DNA from: Bipolaris cookei
Taxonomy: Eukaryota > Ascomycota > Dothideomycetes > Pleosporales > Pleosporaceae
Length of the DNA: 25,022 nucleotides
Assembly: GCA_002286855.1 (NCBI GenBank)
Contig: NRSV01000146.1
Location: forward strand, 1-25,022
Direction of reading: 5' to 3'
Positions 9,418 through 18,688 of the stretch are shown in pieces; positions within the stretch are counted from its first letter, which is position 1; the number at the start of each line of letters is the position of its first letter. The translations under genes and the position numbers were made by a program. A model generated the notes under the pieces. It worked only from the letters and a program-made list of their open reading frames with translations. It had not been told where the DNA came from and did no database searches.

Positions 9418-9437
9418 GGGGGGGGGGGGGGGGGGGG
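9418..9437. repeat. Homopolymer of 20 G
   Basis: Twenty consecutive G on the plus strand. The proline/glycine runs in frames crossing it are artefacts of this tract. Such tracts form G-quadruplexes and cause sequencing length errors. It lies just past the 3' end of the cyclin gene. Confidence 0.85.
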
Positions 9438-9442
9438 TTCCC

Positions 9443-10249
9443 CTACTTTTCCCAAGCGTGTCGTGACCAAGCGATGCCACTGCTGGTACGATGGATGGTT
9501 GATCCACAGAAGGATGTTGCAACACATGGGATTGTTCTATGGAAGGTAGTACCCCCTCGCATTTCTACTTCAGTGTCGCCTGTTGTAAAGTAATTGAAGC
9601 AGTGCCATAATCCCTGTGCGGAGTTTGTCCACCATTCGATGCAGATACAGCAACTGCAAGCCCAACGTGGCTCTATGTCCACTGACTTAGGCGGATTAGA
9701 GTATGTGGTGTAGGCATCTTGGGTGAACCGACCGTATCGGCTGGCGCTGGTATGTATTCTCCACTCGATAAATGCTAAACATTGCTTCTCGTATTGTCCG
9801 GCACTGATGTGTATTTCCCACTCGACAAGTGCCAGGAATTGCTTCTCGATCCGGTTCACTTCCATGTTAGAGAAACCATCAAAGTCGGACTCATGATCAA
9901 CACTACAGCCCGCCCAACAAGCGTTGTTTACGCTATCATCGTTATGAACCTTGTGTGCTAGTATCAACGCAGCTAGAAAGATCCGATGGGGAGTCGACGG
10001 TCGCATTGTGGCACCAGCGGGGGGCAGACGTTTCTGGAACCGTGAAAGGTACACGGCACACATAATGAGCTCTTCGGCTGTAGTGCAAGATCGTGTAACC
10101 ATGTAGAATACAAATTCTTCAACAGAAGGAAGGCGCTTTTCCTTCTCATTAGACTCAAGAGTGCACGTGCGCATTGCATCCTTGGTTTCTTCGGCAATAT
10201 ATTGAATCAGAATAGATAGTTGGTCTAACTCAGTGGGGTAAAGAGACAT
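9443..10249 (-). CDS. Pho80/PCL-type cyclin with duplicated helix
   Basis: 268 residues from ATG 10249. Residues about 41-150 are a PCL-type cyclin box: LPSVEEFVFYMVTRS, AVYLSRFQKRLPP, HRIFLAALILAHKVHNDD and NMEVNRIEKQFLALVEW follow the order and spacing of the fungal Pcl1/2/Pho80 cyclin core. Known: these cyclins activate the Pho85-type kinase that controls polarity, phosphate and nutrient responses and cell-cycle entry. Odd: residues 135-153 (EKQFLALVEWEIHISAGQY) are directly repeated as 154-172 (12 of 19 identical) through a 57-bp tandem duplication that keeps the frame. The last ~95 residues are Trp/Cys-rich and not typical, so the true gene may end or splice soon after the repeat. The frame stops just before the poly-G tract. 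The box is intact, so it may be functional, but the duplication sits at the core of the last conserved helix. Confidence 0.8.
   Translation of the reverse strand: MSLYPTELDQLSILIQYIAEETKDAMRTCTLESNEKEKRLPSVEEFVFYMVTRSCTTAEELIMCAVYLSRFQKRLPPAGATMRPSTPHRIFLAALILAHKVHNDDSVNNACWAGCSVDHESDFDGFSNMEVNRIEKQFLALVEWEIHISAGQYEKQCLAFIEWRIHTSASRYGRFTQDAYTTYSNPPKSVDIEPRWACSCCICIEWWTNSAQGLWHCFNYFTTGDTEVEMRGGTTFHRTIPCVATSFCGSTIHRTSSGIAWSRHAWEK
9734..9847 (-). repeat. 57-bp direct tandem duplication in the cyclin gene
   Basis: Two abutting copies, 9734-9790 and 9791-9847, each exactly 57 bp, identical at 43 of 57 positions by hand count; 12 of the 14 differences are transitions. The length is a multiple of three, so each copy adds 19 residues without a frameshift. 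Confidence 0.85.
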
Positions 10250-11216
10250 ATTGAGCTGAGAGGAGATGTATGCGTAGGACGGTGTGGATATCGATAGCTA
10301 TATATCCATACGTCGTTAGGAGTTTGTACAGCTACAAAAGAGATTTGGTTGCCTCTGCAACACAAATCATGTCACTCAACAAAACTGTAGCTTCGTGATT
10401 AAAGGTGGATACTTCCAAGCATTAGCTTGGGAGTGCAAGTTCGTTTTCCCTTCCACTCATGATCGTTTCCATGAATGACCATGTTTTGCTTGGGCTATCA
10501 TCCGTAAGCTGACTCAAGCAATGTCCTATTTCGTCGATTTTATCTCTCGCTTTACGCGATTTTATCTCCTGCGTCTGCCAAGTACTCAAACATCCCCGTC
10601 ATCTAGTAATGATCTTTCCTGATTTAGATTAGTTACTGGTGTCTGCAAGGTTACTTATGTCGGAAGCCGCTATTTCTTTGCACCAGTGACCGTCAGCAGC
10701 GGGCTTCGTCGAGCGTCAGCGACATCTCTACACATCCGCGAGAGCCTTGTAATGTATCTCAATTTTAGACGAAAAATAAGCGGCACAATAGGCTTAAAGA
10801 ACTCTGGGTGCTGGCCTGGGCCCCATTATTTTTCGGACATGGCTGCGATGAGGGTGTGTGAGACATGCCTACCAGTCCGGAAAAACGCACAACAGATCGA
10901 AGAACATATAGGGCAGGAAAGAAGCTCAAGAGGTGGTCTGAATGTATCCAAATACGGTACAGACAGACATCGCATAGGTAGCCATAAGATGTGCTACCCG
11001 TCTATTGTTCACTCTCAAGTCTTGTGACTACTGCCTACTATCCACGCCGTATCTTTTCGTGTAGAGCGAAGACCCGCTTATGAACCACATCGCTAGTACC
11101 AAGTTCACCCCTTTATAGCGCCTAGCCCAGCCTCTGAGGTATGGTGGAGATGTGGGTTCTATTAAACCAGCATAAGCACTGTGATGAAATGGCCTCCTTA
11201 CGCTGAGCCTGATCCT
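10250..11216. other. Intergenic, no supported gene
   Basis: 5' flank of the cyclin gene and 3' flank of the Cys-rich pseudogene. A 113-codon plus frame at 10686-11027 contains scattered Cys and His but no recognised motif or good start context. Confidence 0.45.
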
Positions 11217-11859
11217 TCAAACTGCCTGGGGTTCAACATTAAGGGAAACTGGTTGTTTACTGTGCATAGCATTTCCCAGCCTTTGCAGGTGTTTGTGCAC
11301 TTCGATGAGCAGTGTTCTATGAGCGTTACCTCGATCACGTTCAAAATACTTTAGTCCATTTCTCAAGTGGAGGCGGTGTGCACGCTTGGTCAATTTACTT
11401 GTATGTACCATGACTCTGTCCTATACACGAGAACATCGCGACTGCAACCTGTCATACACTTCTGGTAAAACGCTGTGAACCAATATCACAGTACAGTTCA
11501 GTGAATTCTCCGGCATGAGCAGGTGCATCATGACTGTGCAAAGCCATTGGATTTTCAGGAAATGCTTCGGCAGGAAGCTCGAAGCGATGCAAATGCGTTC
11601 GATCAGGGTCAGCCCCATTACGTTGGCTGACGTAATGGTAGTGATGAACCTCAAAAGCTAGGCTGCCAGCATTTTCATTTAATCCCGAGACTTTCTGGAG
11701 TATACGTTTGAGCAGGCGTTTGCTTTCGACACATTTTGGCCTCCTGCAAATCTGCGCAATCCACCCTGCTTCGCGTGACGCGTTACTGGACCGCTGTTTT
11801 CCACAGAGCCAGCAGTGGTTCTTTTCATCGGTGTGATTCATATTGTTCGGAAATACCAT
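11217..11859 (-). pseudogene. Cys-rich, zinc-binding-like gene, frameshifted
   Basis: I do not recognise the family. ATG at 11859 opens 135 codons with HCWLCGKQ (Cys16, Cys19) and ICRRPKC (Cys38, Cys43), a C-x2-C...C-x4-C pattern compatible with one zinc ion. His-rich protein-like sequence follows (FEVHHYHYVSQRNG, HLHRFELPAEAFPE, GEFTELYCDIG). This frame stops at 11452. In a second frame protein-like sequence continues at once (PEVYDRLQSRC), is cut by a TAG at about 11423-11421, then runs on as DRV...LRNGLKYFERDRG and HRTLLIEVHKHLQRLGNAM to a stop at 11217. One frameshift and one stop therefore split what looks like a single ~210-residue protein. An unrecognised intron is possible, but the frame change lies within about 30 bases, too little room. 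Treated as a decayed gene. Confidence 0.45.
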
Positions 11860-12568
11860 GAGACTGTTGGATCTGACAAGACTCTTGCACTTGTGAGGTT
11901 AGAATCATGTTACACAGCATCTGATGTGACCAGCAGGTCAGGGAGTTTTCATACTTACAGTGCTGTAACTGAAGAATGCGGCTTCAGTTTTGCCAGCAGC
12001 GAAAAAACGGCCACTTGGCTAGCGAGTGAATGATATGGTTCAGACGATGCTGATAGCTGACACTTCGCTAAAAGCGAGTAATCAGAATTCGCTAGCAGGT
12101 TGTCTAGGTGATACATGCAAATGGGCAAACTTGACTTTACTGTACCTGGAAGGTTAGCGTAAACCTGTATACAAAGCAGTAACCGGCTCCCTCGTTGCAA
12201 AGCCGCTTACAATGCTCACCCGATGGGTAAACGAAACGATCTGTTAATCAGGAATTCATTGAGCACTTGTTTCTGTACGTGCGCTTAACTACTATCCCTG
12301 AAATGCTGAGATTCTGTAGTTTGGATAACCTTGTAAGCCGCATCGTGCTCCTTCAGTCTGTAGTATTTCCATGCTTGCATTCTGGCGATTCTCAATTCTC
12401 GAGGCAGAATGAGGTCTTTAACAGAGATCATGGCTCGGCTTCATACACATAACAAAACGCCACTATAGCCTAAGCATCCCGTAAAAAGACTCACTAGACT
12501 TAGTCCACGGCTTGACTTATTAACGTTCACTCTCTCCCAGTACCACTATACATTGGCCTCATGGAATC
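11860..12568. other. Intergenic, no supported gene
   Basis: Short frames on both strands (11815-12033 +, 11955-12200 -, 12267-12452 +) carry no motif. Flank of the coiled-coil gene 3' end. Confidence 0.45.
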
Positions 12569-13343
12569 TCAGAGATGTAACAGATTGCTTAGGTCTCCTT
12601 CCTGTAGCTTCCAGTTGGCTTCCAGGTACAACTTCTCTAGCCTGATGTTTTTTTCTTCGCTTTTGAGATATATCTTCCAGTTTTGACGAGCATTCTGTCT
12701 AAATTTCTTTTTTTCCTCTTTGACCCACTTTTCCCTATGTTTCAGTCTATGATTCTCCTCCATGAGTGTATCCCTCTCCTCCATGAGTGTATCCCTCTCC
12801 TCCATGAATGTATCCCTCTCCTCTTTGAACTGGGCTGACATCAATCTTGCTTTGTTAAGCTTGAACTTCAGAATGATAGATTCTTCCTCGCGACATTTTG
12901 TTGTTTCCATCAATTGACGTATAAAGAGACGGAGATCATCTCCAAGCTGAAGTCTCTTGTTTGGCGTACACCTATCGCTTCCCTGTCGTCTTGTTAGTAC
13001 ATCACGGTATAGGTTTTTGGAAAGGCTCACATGAATTTGGGAAGGTACGCTGTGTCGCTGTAGGTTAAGAGATGCTGGTTTCGTGGCGTTTCTTCTGCCA
13101 TTGTTCAAGACTTTTCTAACCCTGTGGCTTTTGGCTAAGTGTAACTTGGATGAGAGCTTTTGGTTCTGTATGTAGGGTTAGTGATGAAGAAATAGGGCAG
13201 GGCTTCGCTGGCACCTCAAAACAGTTGCCAGCCTCATTATCGCTATCCGGGACTAAAACATTTCTGCCGATGGAATCTCTGGAGAGTTGGCTTGAGAGTG
13301 GCGTTGACTCAGACAGTTTTGATGAGCGTAGCCGAGAACTCAT
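12569..13343 (-). CDS. Coiled-coil protein with heptad tandem repeat (2 exons)
   Basis: Model: ATG 13343 (context GCAACATGAG; a weaker ATG at 13367 would add 8 residues), exon 1 13343-13215, intron 13214-13166, exon 2 13165-12569, giving 241 residues. The 49-bp intron has a GTGCCA donor, a perfect CTAAC branch and a TACAG acceptor. Removing it fuses two frames at phase 0 (NCFE|NQKLSSK). Seen: residues 1-43 are Ser-rich (MSSRLRSSK, VPDSDNE), 44-115 are basic, and about 117-234 are strongly helical and charged with a central EERDTLM heptad repeated three times, typical of a coiled coil. No transmembrane or catalytic motif. A structural or scaffold role by self-association is inference; I cannot name the family. 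No lesions found. The neighbouring minus-strand genes are not obviously related. Confidence 0.6.
12754..12816 (-). repeat. Three 21-bp tandem repeats coding EERDTLM heptads
   Basis: Copies at 12754-12774, 12775-12795 and 12796-12816 with one base difference (gagtg/gaatg), then a partial copy. Each unit encodes one 7-residue coiled-coil heptad, so copy number can change coil length without shifting frame. Confidence 0.88.
13166..13214 (-). other. Intron of the coiled-coil gene
   Basis: 49 bp on the minus strand, with CTAAC branch motif 10 bases before the TACAG acceptor. The donor GTGCCA is non-ideal, but the phase-0 join of two open frames supports it. Confidence 0.55.
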
Positions 13344-13367
13344 GTTGCAAAAGTGAGGAAAAGACAT

Positions 13368-14960
13368 GTAATGGTTGAAGACAGGCTGGCAGGACTGACG
13401 AGCTCTTTATATATCCTTCTCTGCCCCTAGACACAATGTAGGCAGCCATGCTGCCAACCGGCATCTGAGGCCTCTATCTTGGCTGCAATGCCACTCCCTG
13501 AGTTTCCTCTGCCTCTGCGGTTGCCGTTACGAGGGACCGGATGAAGCCTAACCAAATGCAGGGTAAAGACGTCTTATATTTATGCAATGGGGCTGAAGGG
13601 GGCCTGACTTTGGGGACTGGCGGATTCTCCACCACTACTATGTGTCTTCAGCCTAGCTCTTTCCCTGTCCTCAAGAAATTGGATACAAGCAGATGAGTCG
13701 ATCCTGCCTCTGGCTCCCGGTTTCCATTTTGGCTTTTCGTCTTGTTCAGACGAAGTTCTCCTCATTCTATGATAAAGGGTTTCGACTACGTAATTTACAT
13801 ATCTATATTAGCTTGTCTTCGGATAGAGTCCATGATGAGAACCTACATACGAATCAACAGATACGAGGAACTTTTCGTCCAACCACTGCAGGGATATTAA
13901 GCCATATTAACAAGGCATGACCGATAGGGCACGGCGTATTCCAGAAACAGAGAAGTTACATTAGAGCGTCAGGCATTCCGTCGGATGTAGAGTGAAGGCA
14001 CAGCGAGAGGAGCTGCTCATTGCCTAGTCCAGTGAGTCTCTCCTGCTATTTAGCCGCAAGAAATAGTACAATAGCCACTGCCAAGTCGACACCGCTGTCG
14101 ATAGTCGGTATTGTCTGCAGTAACTGTTTCAAGAAGATATGAGCCTCTATCCTGTTCGACATTCGTTACGTTCGTGCTCTTAGTAAAGCGATAACTTCGT
14201 CGGACGTGGAGCTTCAAGGGGCTATTTGACAGCGCATTGCCAACGCTGCGTGCCTTCGAACTGGATATCTTTTTATTCCCGTAGCACATGTTGGAATTGC
14301 GTAAGAGAAGAGTGAAAAAGTCGTCTGGTATCTTTCGTGGGTGGCAGAACCGCTGGACGGAGGATTTGCCCAAATGAAGATCGCTGTCTCCACTCCTAAG
14401 CCAGAGATAGGACTAGGGCTAACTACACAGCCGATCCTCATGCTTGAGAGTTTTTGCTAGGCAGCCACTGCAGGATTAACATGAACGGTCTCTCTAACTA
14501 TTTCTTACATGATCGCGAGGAAGATCAGAATGACCATTTCCAACACCCCTCGAGCAAAACTTCACCTAAGTAAATTACCGCAATCATCTATCAAAAGAAA
14601 TAGCACTTCTCCATAGAATCATTGCGTCTCGTAGACCCTCAGCTACAGGCTGTTGTGGACTTAAATAAATGAAACCATTTGCAAGGACTAACAGAAGCGT
14701 TTCAGTTGGGGCTTCGTCTACACTAAAACAAATTCCGTGTGAGGACATCACTCACAGTGTCTGAAATTCCACTGCGAATGCATATAGATAAAAAAATAAG
14801 ACGCATTGTGACGAGAGATTCTCACGAGAATAGTAAAAGGAAGGCAACGTGCGTCCAACAGTATTAAGAAACGTAAAATCGTTTAAATATCGCCAACACC
14901 TATCGAGATAGAGCAAATGTGGCGCCGAGTAGTGTATTGCTAGCTGGCCAAGGTCATCGA
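13368..14960. other. Intergenic, possible gene debris only
   Basis: A 61-codon minus frame at 13580-13765 (RTSSEQDEKPKWKPGARG...) reads like hydrophilic protein but has no family features. At 14050-14441 (-) three overlapping frames look partly protein-like but are split by stops. 14460-14960 is AT-rich with nothing recognisable. Confidence 0.35.
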
Positions 14961-16289
14961 TTACATTTCTTTTTTTGATTGTTTACACCTTATGTATCTG
15001 ATATTCCACAAGGTGCTATCCAACGAGGCCCGCCCGCCAAGTCTACTTCTAGAAAATGTGCTGTGCAGCTCAGCTCGAGTTATCCTGATTGGACGACTAG
15101 ATCCCCGCCAATATAAGCCTCTTATGTGCTTTTCCACAGATTCTGCAGGCAAAAAAACGTTTTGTCCAATACTGTCATAATCTTCGGTGATCGGGCTATT
15201 TCTGCGAATGTCGCAATTATCGTACCGGAAAAGATAATTCATAAGCGGAACCGTCTCAACATAGGTTTTGCGTGATTGCTTTTTGTCACGAAACATTGAC
15301 TCTACATGGTGCATGGATGGGACGTTCTTTACAAGAGGGCTGCAGATATGGTCTGCGGCAGTCATGAATTGCCCAGTAATCACAGCACCCGATGACGATC
15401 CAAACATGACAATGTCTAAAAAGTCCGTGAAATCATCCACCGCTGGTCCATCGATAGTTAAGGAGTCACGCTGTTGTGGCATCACTCGGTATGTTGCACC
15501 TGATACGGTGCCGACAGGCCAATAGGTCATTTTAACATACTCGCCCGCCGGGATGAGCGCGATCTCGAATAGTGTGATTGAGTCAGCACCAAAATCTCTA
15601 AAGTGCCTGTATACAGCGTTGTTATCATGGAGCCTTATAGTCGACTCCTGTCTACCATAAGAGACGACTTTGACAGACAGAACGGCGCAATCAAACGTTC
15701 CGTAGCGGAAAGATGAGGGTCCACAAGCCTCATTAGCAAAAGCATTCAGGACGGTTGTGCTCTTTGAGCTAGCGACAACCGTCGGGATCCGTCCCTTTCT
15801 CATCGTGGAGCGAACAAGCTCGCCCATAGTGATGTTCGGCTGAACCCAGACCGTGTCTTCGTCCAGATTGATCTGCAAAACCCCGTTTACTTCTGACGGC
15901 TCACTAGGAGCACTATGGTGTTCTTGGACAAGACCCGAGCCCTCCCGATCCCAGGGAGCCTGCGTTGGTTTCTTGTAGATGGAGGTCACAGCTCGACGCA
16001 GCTTCTCCCATGACCTGCCATTATGATTGACTGTATGTACTAGCATTTGCATCGGCTTAGCTTGTACGAACGACGGGTTTGCGTGTTCTTTCAGGAAGTG
16101 CGCGACCAACGCGAGATAAAGATTGCACTGTGTAAGCGAGCACATCATAGTCTCTAGTAAGCCTGACTGAAGCCTTGTTGGATGTTCAGATTTCTCATCC
16201 ATGATGATTTTAAGAGAAAGGGACAGCATAATCACACTGGTGACGTCTGAATTTTCACACGTAGCACTTGGACTGAGCGGTAGCTGCAT
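14961..16289 (-). CDS. DIM/DWF1-like FAD oxidoreductase, diverged, likely inactive
   Basis: 442 codons from ATG 16289. Seen, compared with the DIMINUTO/delta-24-sterol reductase-like branch of FAD-linked oxidases: a degenerate FAD loop at residues 98-112 (SIYKKPTQAPW where the family has a Gly/Asn-rich YHGSTNSTR-like loop); the FAD-binding core VLQINLDEDTVWVQPNITMG (~137-156); TTVLNAFANEACGPSSFRYG (178-197) in place of the usual Gly-rich TVGGGFAG stretch; then KVVSYG, ITLFEIALIPAGEYVKMTYWPV and ETVPLMNYLFRYD in family order. After YLFRYD about 80 residues usual in the family seem absent before NVFLPAESVEKHI, and the last ~50 residues do not match. Known: relatives reduce sterol side-chain double bonds or oxidise metabolites with FAD. 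Loss of both glycine loops and part of the C-terminal domain suggests a dying gene despite the open frame; an unseen intron may explain part of it. It is divergent from the F-box gene. Confidence 0.7.
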   Translation of the reverse strand: MQLPLSPSATCENSDVTSVIMLSLSLKIIMDEKSEHPTRLQSGLLETMMCSLTQCNLYLALVAHFLKEHANPSFVQAKPMQMLVHTVNHNGRSWEKLRRAVTSIYKKPTQAPWDREGSGLVQEHHSAPSEPSEVNGVLQINLDEDTVWVQPNITMGELVRSTMRKGRIPTVVASSKSTTVLNAFANEACGPSSFRYGTFDCAVLSVKVVSYGRQESTIRLHDNNAVYRHFRDFGADSITLFEIALIPAGEYVKMTYWPVGTVSGATYRVMPQQRDSLTIDGPAVDDFTDFLDIVMFGSSSGAVITGQFMTAADHICSPLVKNVPSMHHVESMFRDKKQSRKTYVETVPLMNYLFRYDNCDIRRNSPITEDYDSIGQNVFLPAESVEKHIRGLYWRGSSRPIRITRAELHSTFSRSRLGGRASLDSTLWNIRYIRCKQSKKEM

Positions 16290-16519
16290 TGGTTGCCTGT
16301 ATTGTTGACTCCCTTACACACTGCATCTGGGACTACGGAGCCAGAGCCTACCTTCCACTGGAATTTCACAGACAGACCCCAAAAGTTTTACCTTCGACGC
16401 AAGACATTCCGAGTCCACTGTCCAACCCAAGTGGGCCTCGTCTAGCCACTCCGTCCCCTTTCTAGAAGTTTTGACCGAGATCCCCGTGCTACCGTCACCT
16501 TCCTTCGGCATTTTTCGAG
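16290..16519. other. Divergent promoter region, unexplained open frames
   Basis: This spacer separates the two divergent genes. It has open frames on both strands: minus 16314-16589 without ATG, and plus about 16322-16603 ending TAA. Neither has a convincing motif. It probably contains the start regions of both neighbours. Confidence 0.35.
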
Positions 16520-17599
16520 ATGTGTCCTTTACGACGACTTCTGCACAATTGCAAATTTCCGGATACTCATCGACAAGGAGATGCTGCAAGCAGAAATATA
16601 GAGAATAATATTACGTCTCTTGCGTACCTTCTCTATCTTCCGCCAATCCGGAAAAGAATATTAGACAATGTGTCTGCTTTCGATACCGCAAAGTTAGTTG
16701 ATTTGGAGTTTTGTGTCTTGACTGCGAAGGAGAAGGAAACATATCTTAGGCCGCTCCGGGATTTGGTTTGGGATGTGCCAGCGGTCGAAAGGCTTTCGCA
16801 AAAGGGCATGAAACTGATGTTGCTTGGAGATAGCGCTTATGTACTCGAACAAAGACTGCACGCAACAAGCCGTTATTTGAATTCTCATGGGAACAGAAGG
16901 CTCGCGATCTACCTCGTAGGCACATTTCCGCTACTCGCGCCAACAGAAGCAACGCTTGACTCGCTAGTCGGATTCAGTATCACAGGTCACGCTAGCCTTG
17001 TGCGATCTTATGGTGATAAATATCAATTGGGCCGCATCCGCGCCCTCGGAAATGCAAGTGCGGAAAGAATTTTCATTATGAGTTTCGATACGCCAATGCG
17101 AGCATCCCCTAGTCTTGCCAAGGGATTCTGGTATAAGGTAGATGACGTTCCGGATCGCACTATAGATTTATGGGTATATGTACCTTCATTCCATGACCGC
17201 ATCCGGGAAGAAGTCAGGCTGACACTACTGGATATACTAAGGATAGTGAGAGCAAGCTGGATGGTATTGCTACCACCACTTGTCCCTCTACAGAGAACGT
17301 CTGATACATTGTGCATACAAAGGAGGCTTCGCAACGCAGCCAGTCACTCTTTACTTCATGCCAATATCTCTATATTGAAATTAATCCAGCTATTTGGTTT
17401 CTGTGCAAGAACCTATCATTTGAGGAGATGGTCATTCGCAGTCGCGGGCATAAGTTCTGAAGAAGGAACGACTTTGGCGCAGCTACCAAACAACAAGAGC
17501 TATGTGCACCAGCTACTCGCACCGCTTGAGCACTCTACGTTCAGCATTGATCCACGTCCACACGCAACGGTCGCGACTACGCAAGTCCTGAATATATAA
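16520..17599 (+). CDS. F-box-like protein
   Basis: 359 codons from ATG 16520 to TAA. Seen: residues about 35-66 (LAYLLYLPPIRKRILDNVSAFDTAKL) resemble an F-box (LPxEIxxxIL...L...DL), preceded by an atypical N-terminus. The true start could be elsewhere, with a short intron near 16600, because no other in-frame ATG precedes the motif. Residues 70-240 form a mixed helix/strand body (KEKETYLRPLRDLVWDVPAV; KGFWYKVDDVPDRTIDL) without identified repeats. The last ~100 residues look less constrained. Known: F-box proteins link substrates to SCF ubiquitin ligases; many fungal ones are lineage-specific. The usual Glu of the LPPEI motif is missing, so Skp1 binding is uncertain. It could be a non-F-box fungal hypothetical protein. 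No frame lesion was seen. Confidence 0.5.
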   Translation: MCPLRRLLHNCKFPDTHRQGDAASRNIENNITSLAYLLYLPPIRKRILDNVSAFDTAKLVDLEFCVLTAKEKETYLRPLRDLVWDVPAVERLSQKGMKLMLLGDSAYVLEQRLHATSRYLNSHGNRRLAIYLVGTFPLLAPTEATLDSLVGFSITGHASLVRSYGDKYQLGRIRALGNASAERIFIMSFDTPMRASPSLAKGFWYKVDDVPDRTIDLWVYVPSFHDRIREEVRLTLLDILRIVRASWMVLLPPLVPLQRTSDTLCIQRRLRNAASHSLLHANISILKLIQLFGFCARTYHLRRWSFAVAGISSEEGTTLAQLPNNKSYVHQLLAPLEHSTFSIDPRPHATVATTQVLNI

Positions 17600-18688
17600 C
17601 TTTTTCTCGACACAGGTGGCCAAAAAATGATGGACTAGCGAATCGCAATCGCCTATACTGCGCATAATAGTAGGATGGTTGCAGCATGGTCAAAAAAGTT
17701 CATTTTGCGTTAAGATACTCAACCCATAAGGAGGCGAAATGATTGGTATAAGAGCTTTTCTCTTCAGCAACGGTAAGAAAAGCCATACACGAACATAGCA
17801 TAGAGCGAGTATTTGATCTCCTTTGGACCTATGAACAATCCTTAATCAATGGATATGCCAGCCACATTGTTTAGTTTCAATGCTTCACGATTTAACTTGG
17901 AAACATTTCGTGTATTAGGCGGTTAGTCTTATTCCATAGACAGCTGTGTTGGTATTTCTCGCCCTATAAACAGCTTCCAATAGGGACCTAATTATATCAC
18001 GCATGGTACAACATCGGGAGAGCCAGAGCGACTAAAGTGTTGACTGTATCGCTGACCTTAGCATCAACAAAAATACTATCAGCAATCGCATAGAGCCAGA
18101 GGTTTCCATGTTTACACACGTTGAACTAGTTCGTTCTATAGCTGAAATTTAACTCCGTATCCATGCAAGTGCTCAGAGAATATCGCTGACTTAAAAACGC
18201 TGACGAAGATCGTCTTGTAGCGATTGTGCATGTAACTAAATGCTCAACTAGTGAAAATTACCGCCTAAGAACACCGAAGCGATGAAGTTTGTACTACATG
18301 ACAGTGAGCTACTCACACCTTTATTGTTTCATTTTATAAAAGTGAAATCCCACTAATGTTTACTTGTCAGGTCCACGAAGATGGTTATTACACGTTAGTT
18401 AGAGTAATTTTGAGGTACGTTATACGTGATGATTTGGTTTAAGCGCATTACAACCATCTCAAGTCCTCTTAGAAACATCTAATTCAACTCCCATGCAATC
18501 GGTTTAATTCTGGAAGGCAATATACAGCAACCTGTATATATGTTACACCAGGCACTTCCTTCCATCCATGCCGGACGCTCTACGCTGTTTGTAGCCAATC
18601 TTCCGCGCTGCACAGTGCAGCACTTGTATTGGAATAGTAAATCGCATCAGATTCATAAACGCACAGCGCATTGCCATTTTCTGCCACG
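17600..18688. other. AT-rich intergenic region upstream of the reductase
   Basis: Over 1 kb with no long frame in any phase. I looked here for adenylation or carrier-domain sequence that would belong to an A-T-R enzyme and saw none. A short inverted repeat (ATATACAG/CTGTATAT at 18520-18527 and 18532-18539) lies about 150 bp upstream of the reductase ATG. Confidence 0.5.

Larger units (their letters stand above)
8149..9442. other. Intergenic, no gene seen; palindrome, microsatellite and poly-G
   Basis: Several short frames exist (8354-8635 +, 8789-9058 -, 9244-9549 +), but none has family motifs. Notable contents are a 34-bp palindrome (8513-8546), a TACA microsatellite (9001-9020) and a G20 run (9418-9437). 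Confidence 0.5.

Noticed and set aside
9264..9527. Frames with proline or glycine runs around 9420
   Set aside because: The runs are translations of the G20 homopolymer, not a protein feature.
16314..16603. Open frames on both strands between the FAD oxidoreductase and F-box genes, one resembling the start of an ABC nucleotide-binding domain (FRDVSF)
   Set aside because: No Walker A motif follows and no ATG starts either frame; the resemblance is six residues only.
18520..18539. ATATACAG/CTGTATAT inverted repeat upstream of the reductase as an operator
   Set aside because: Short AT-rich palindromes are common by chance in this AT-rich spacer, and no second copy was seen.
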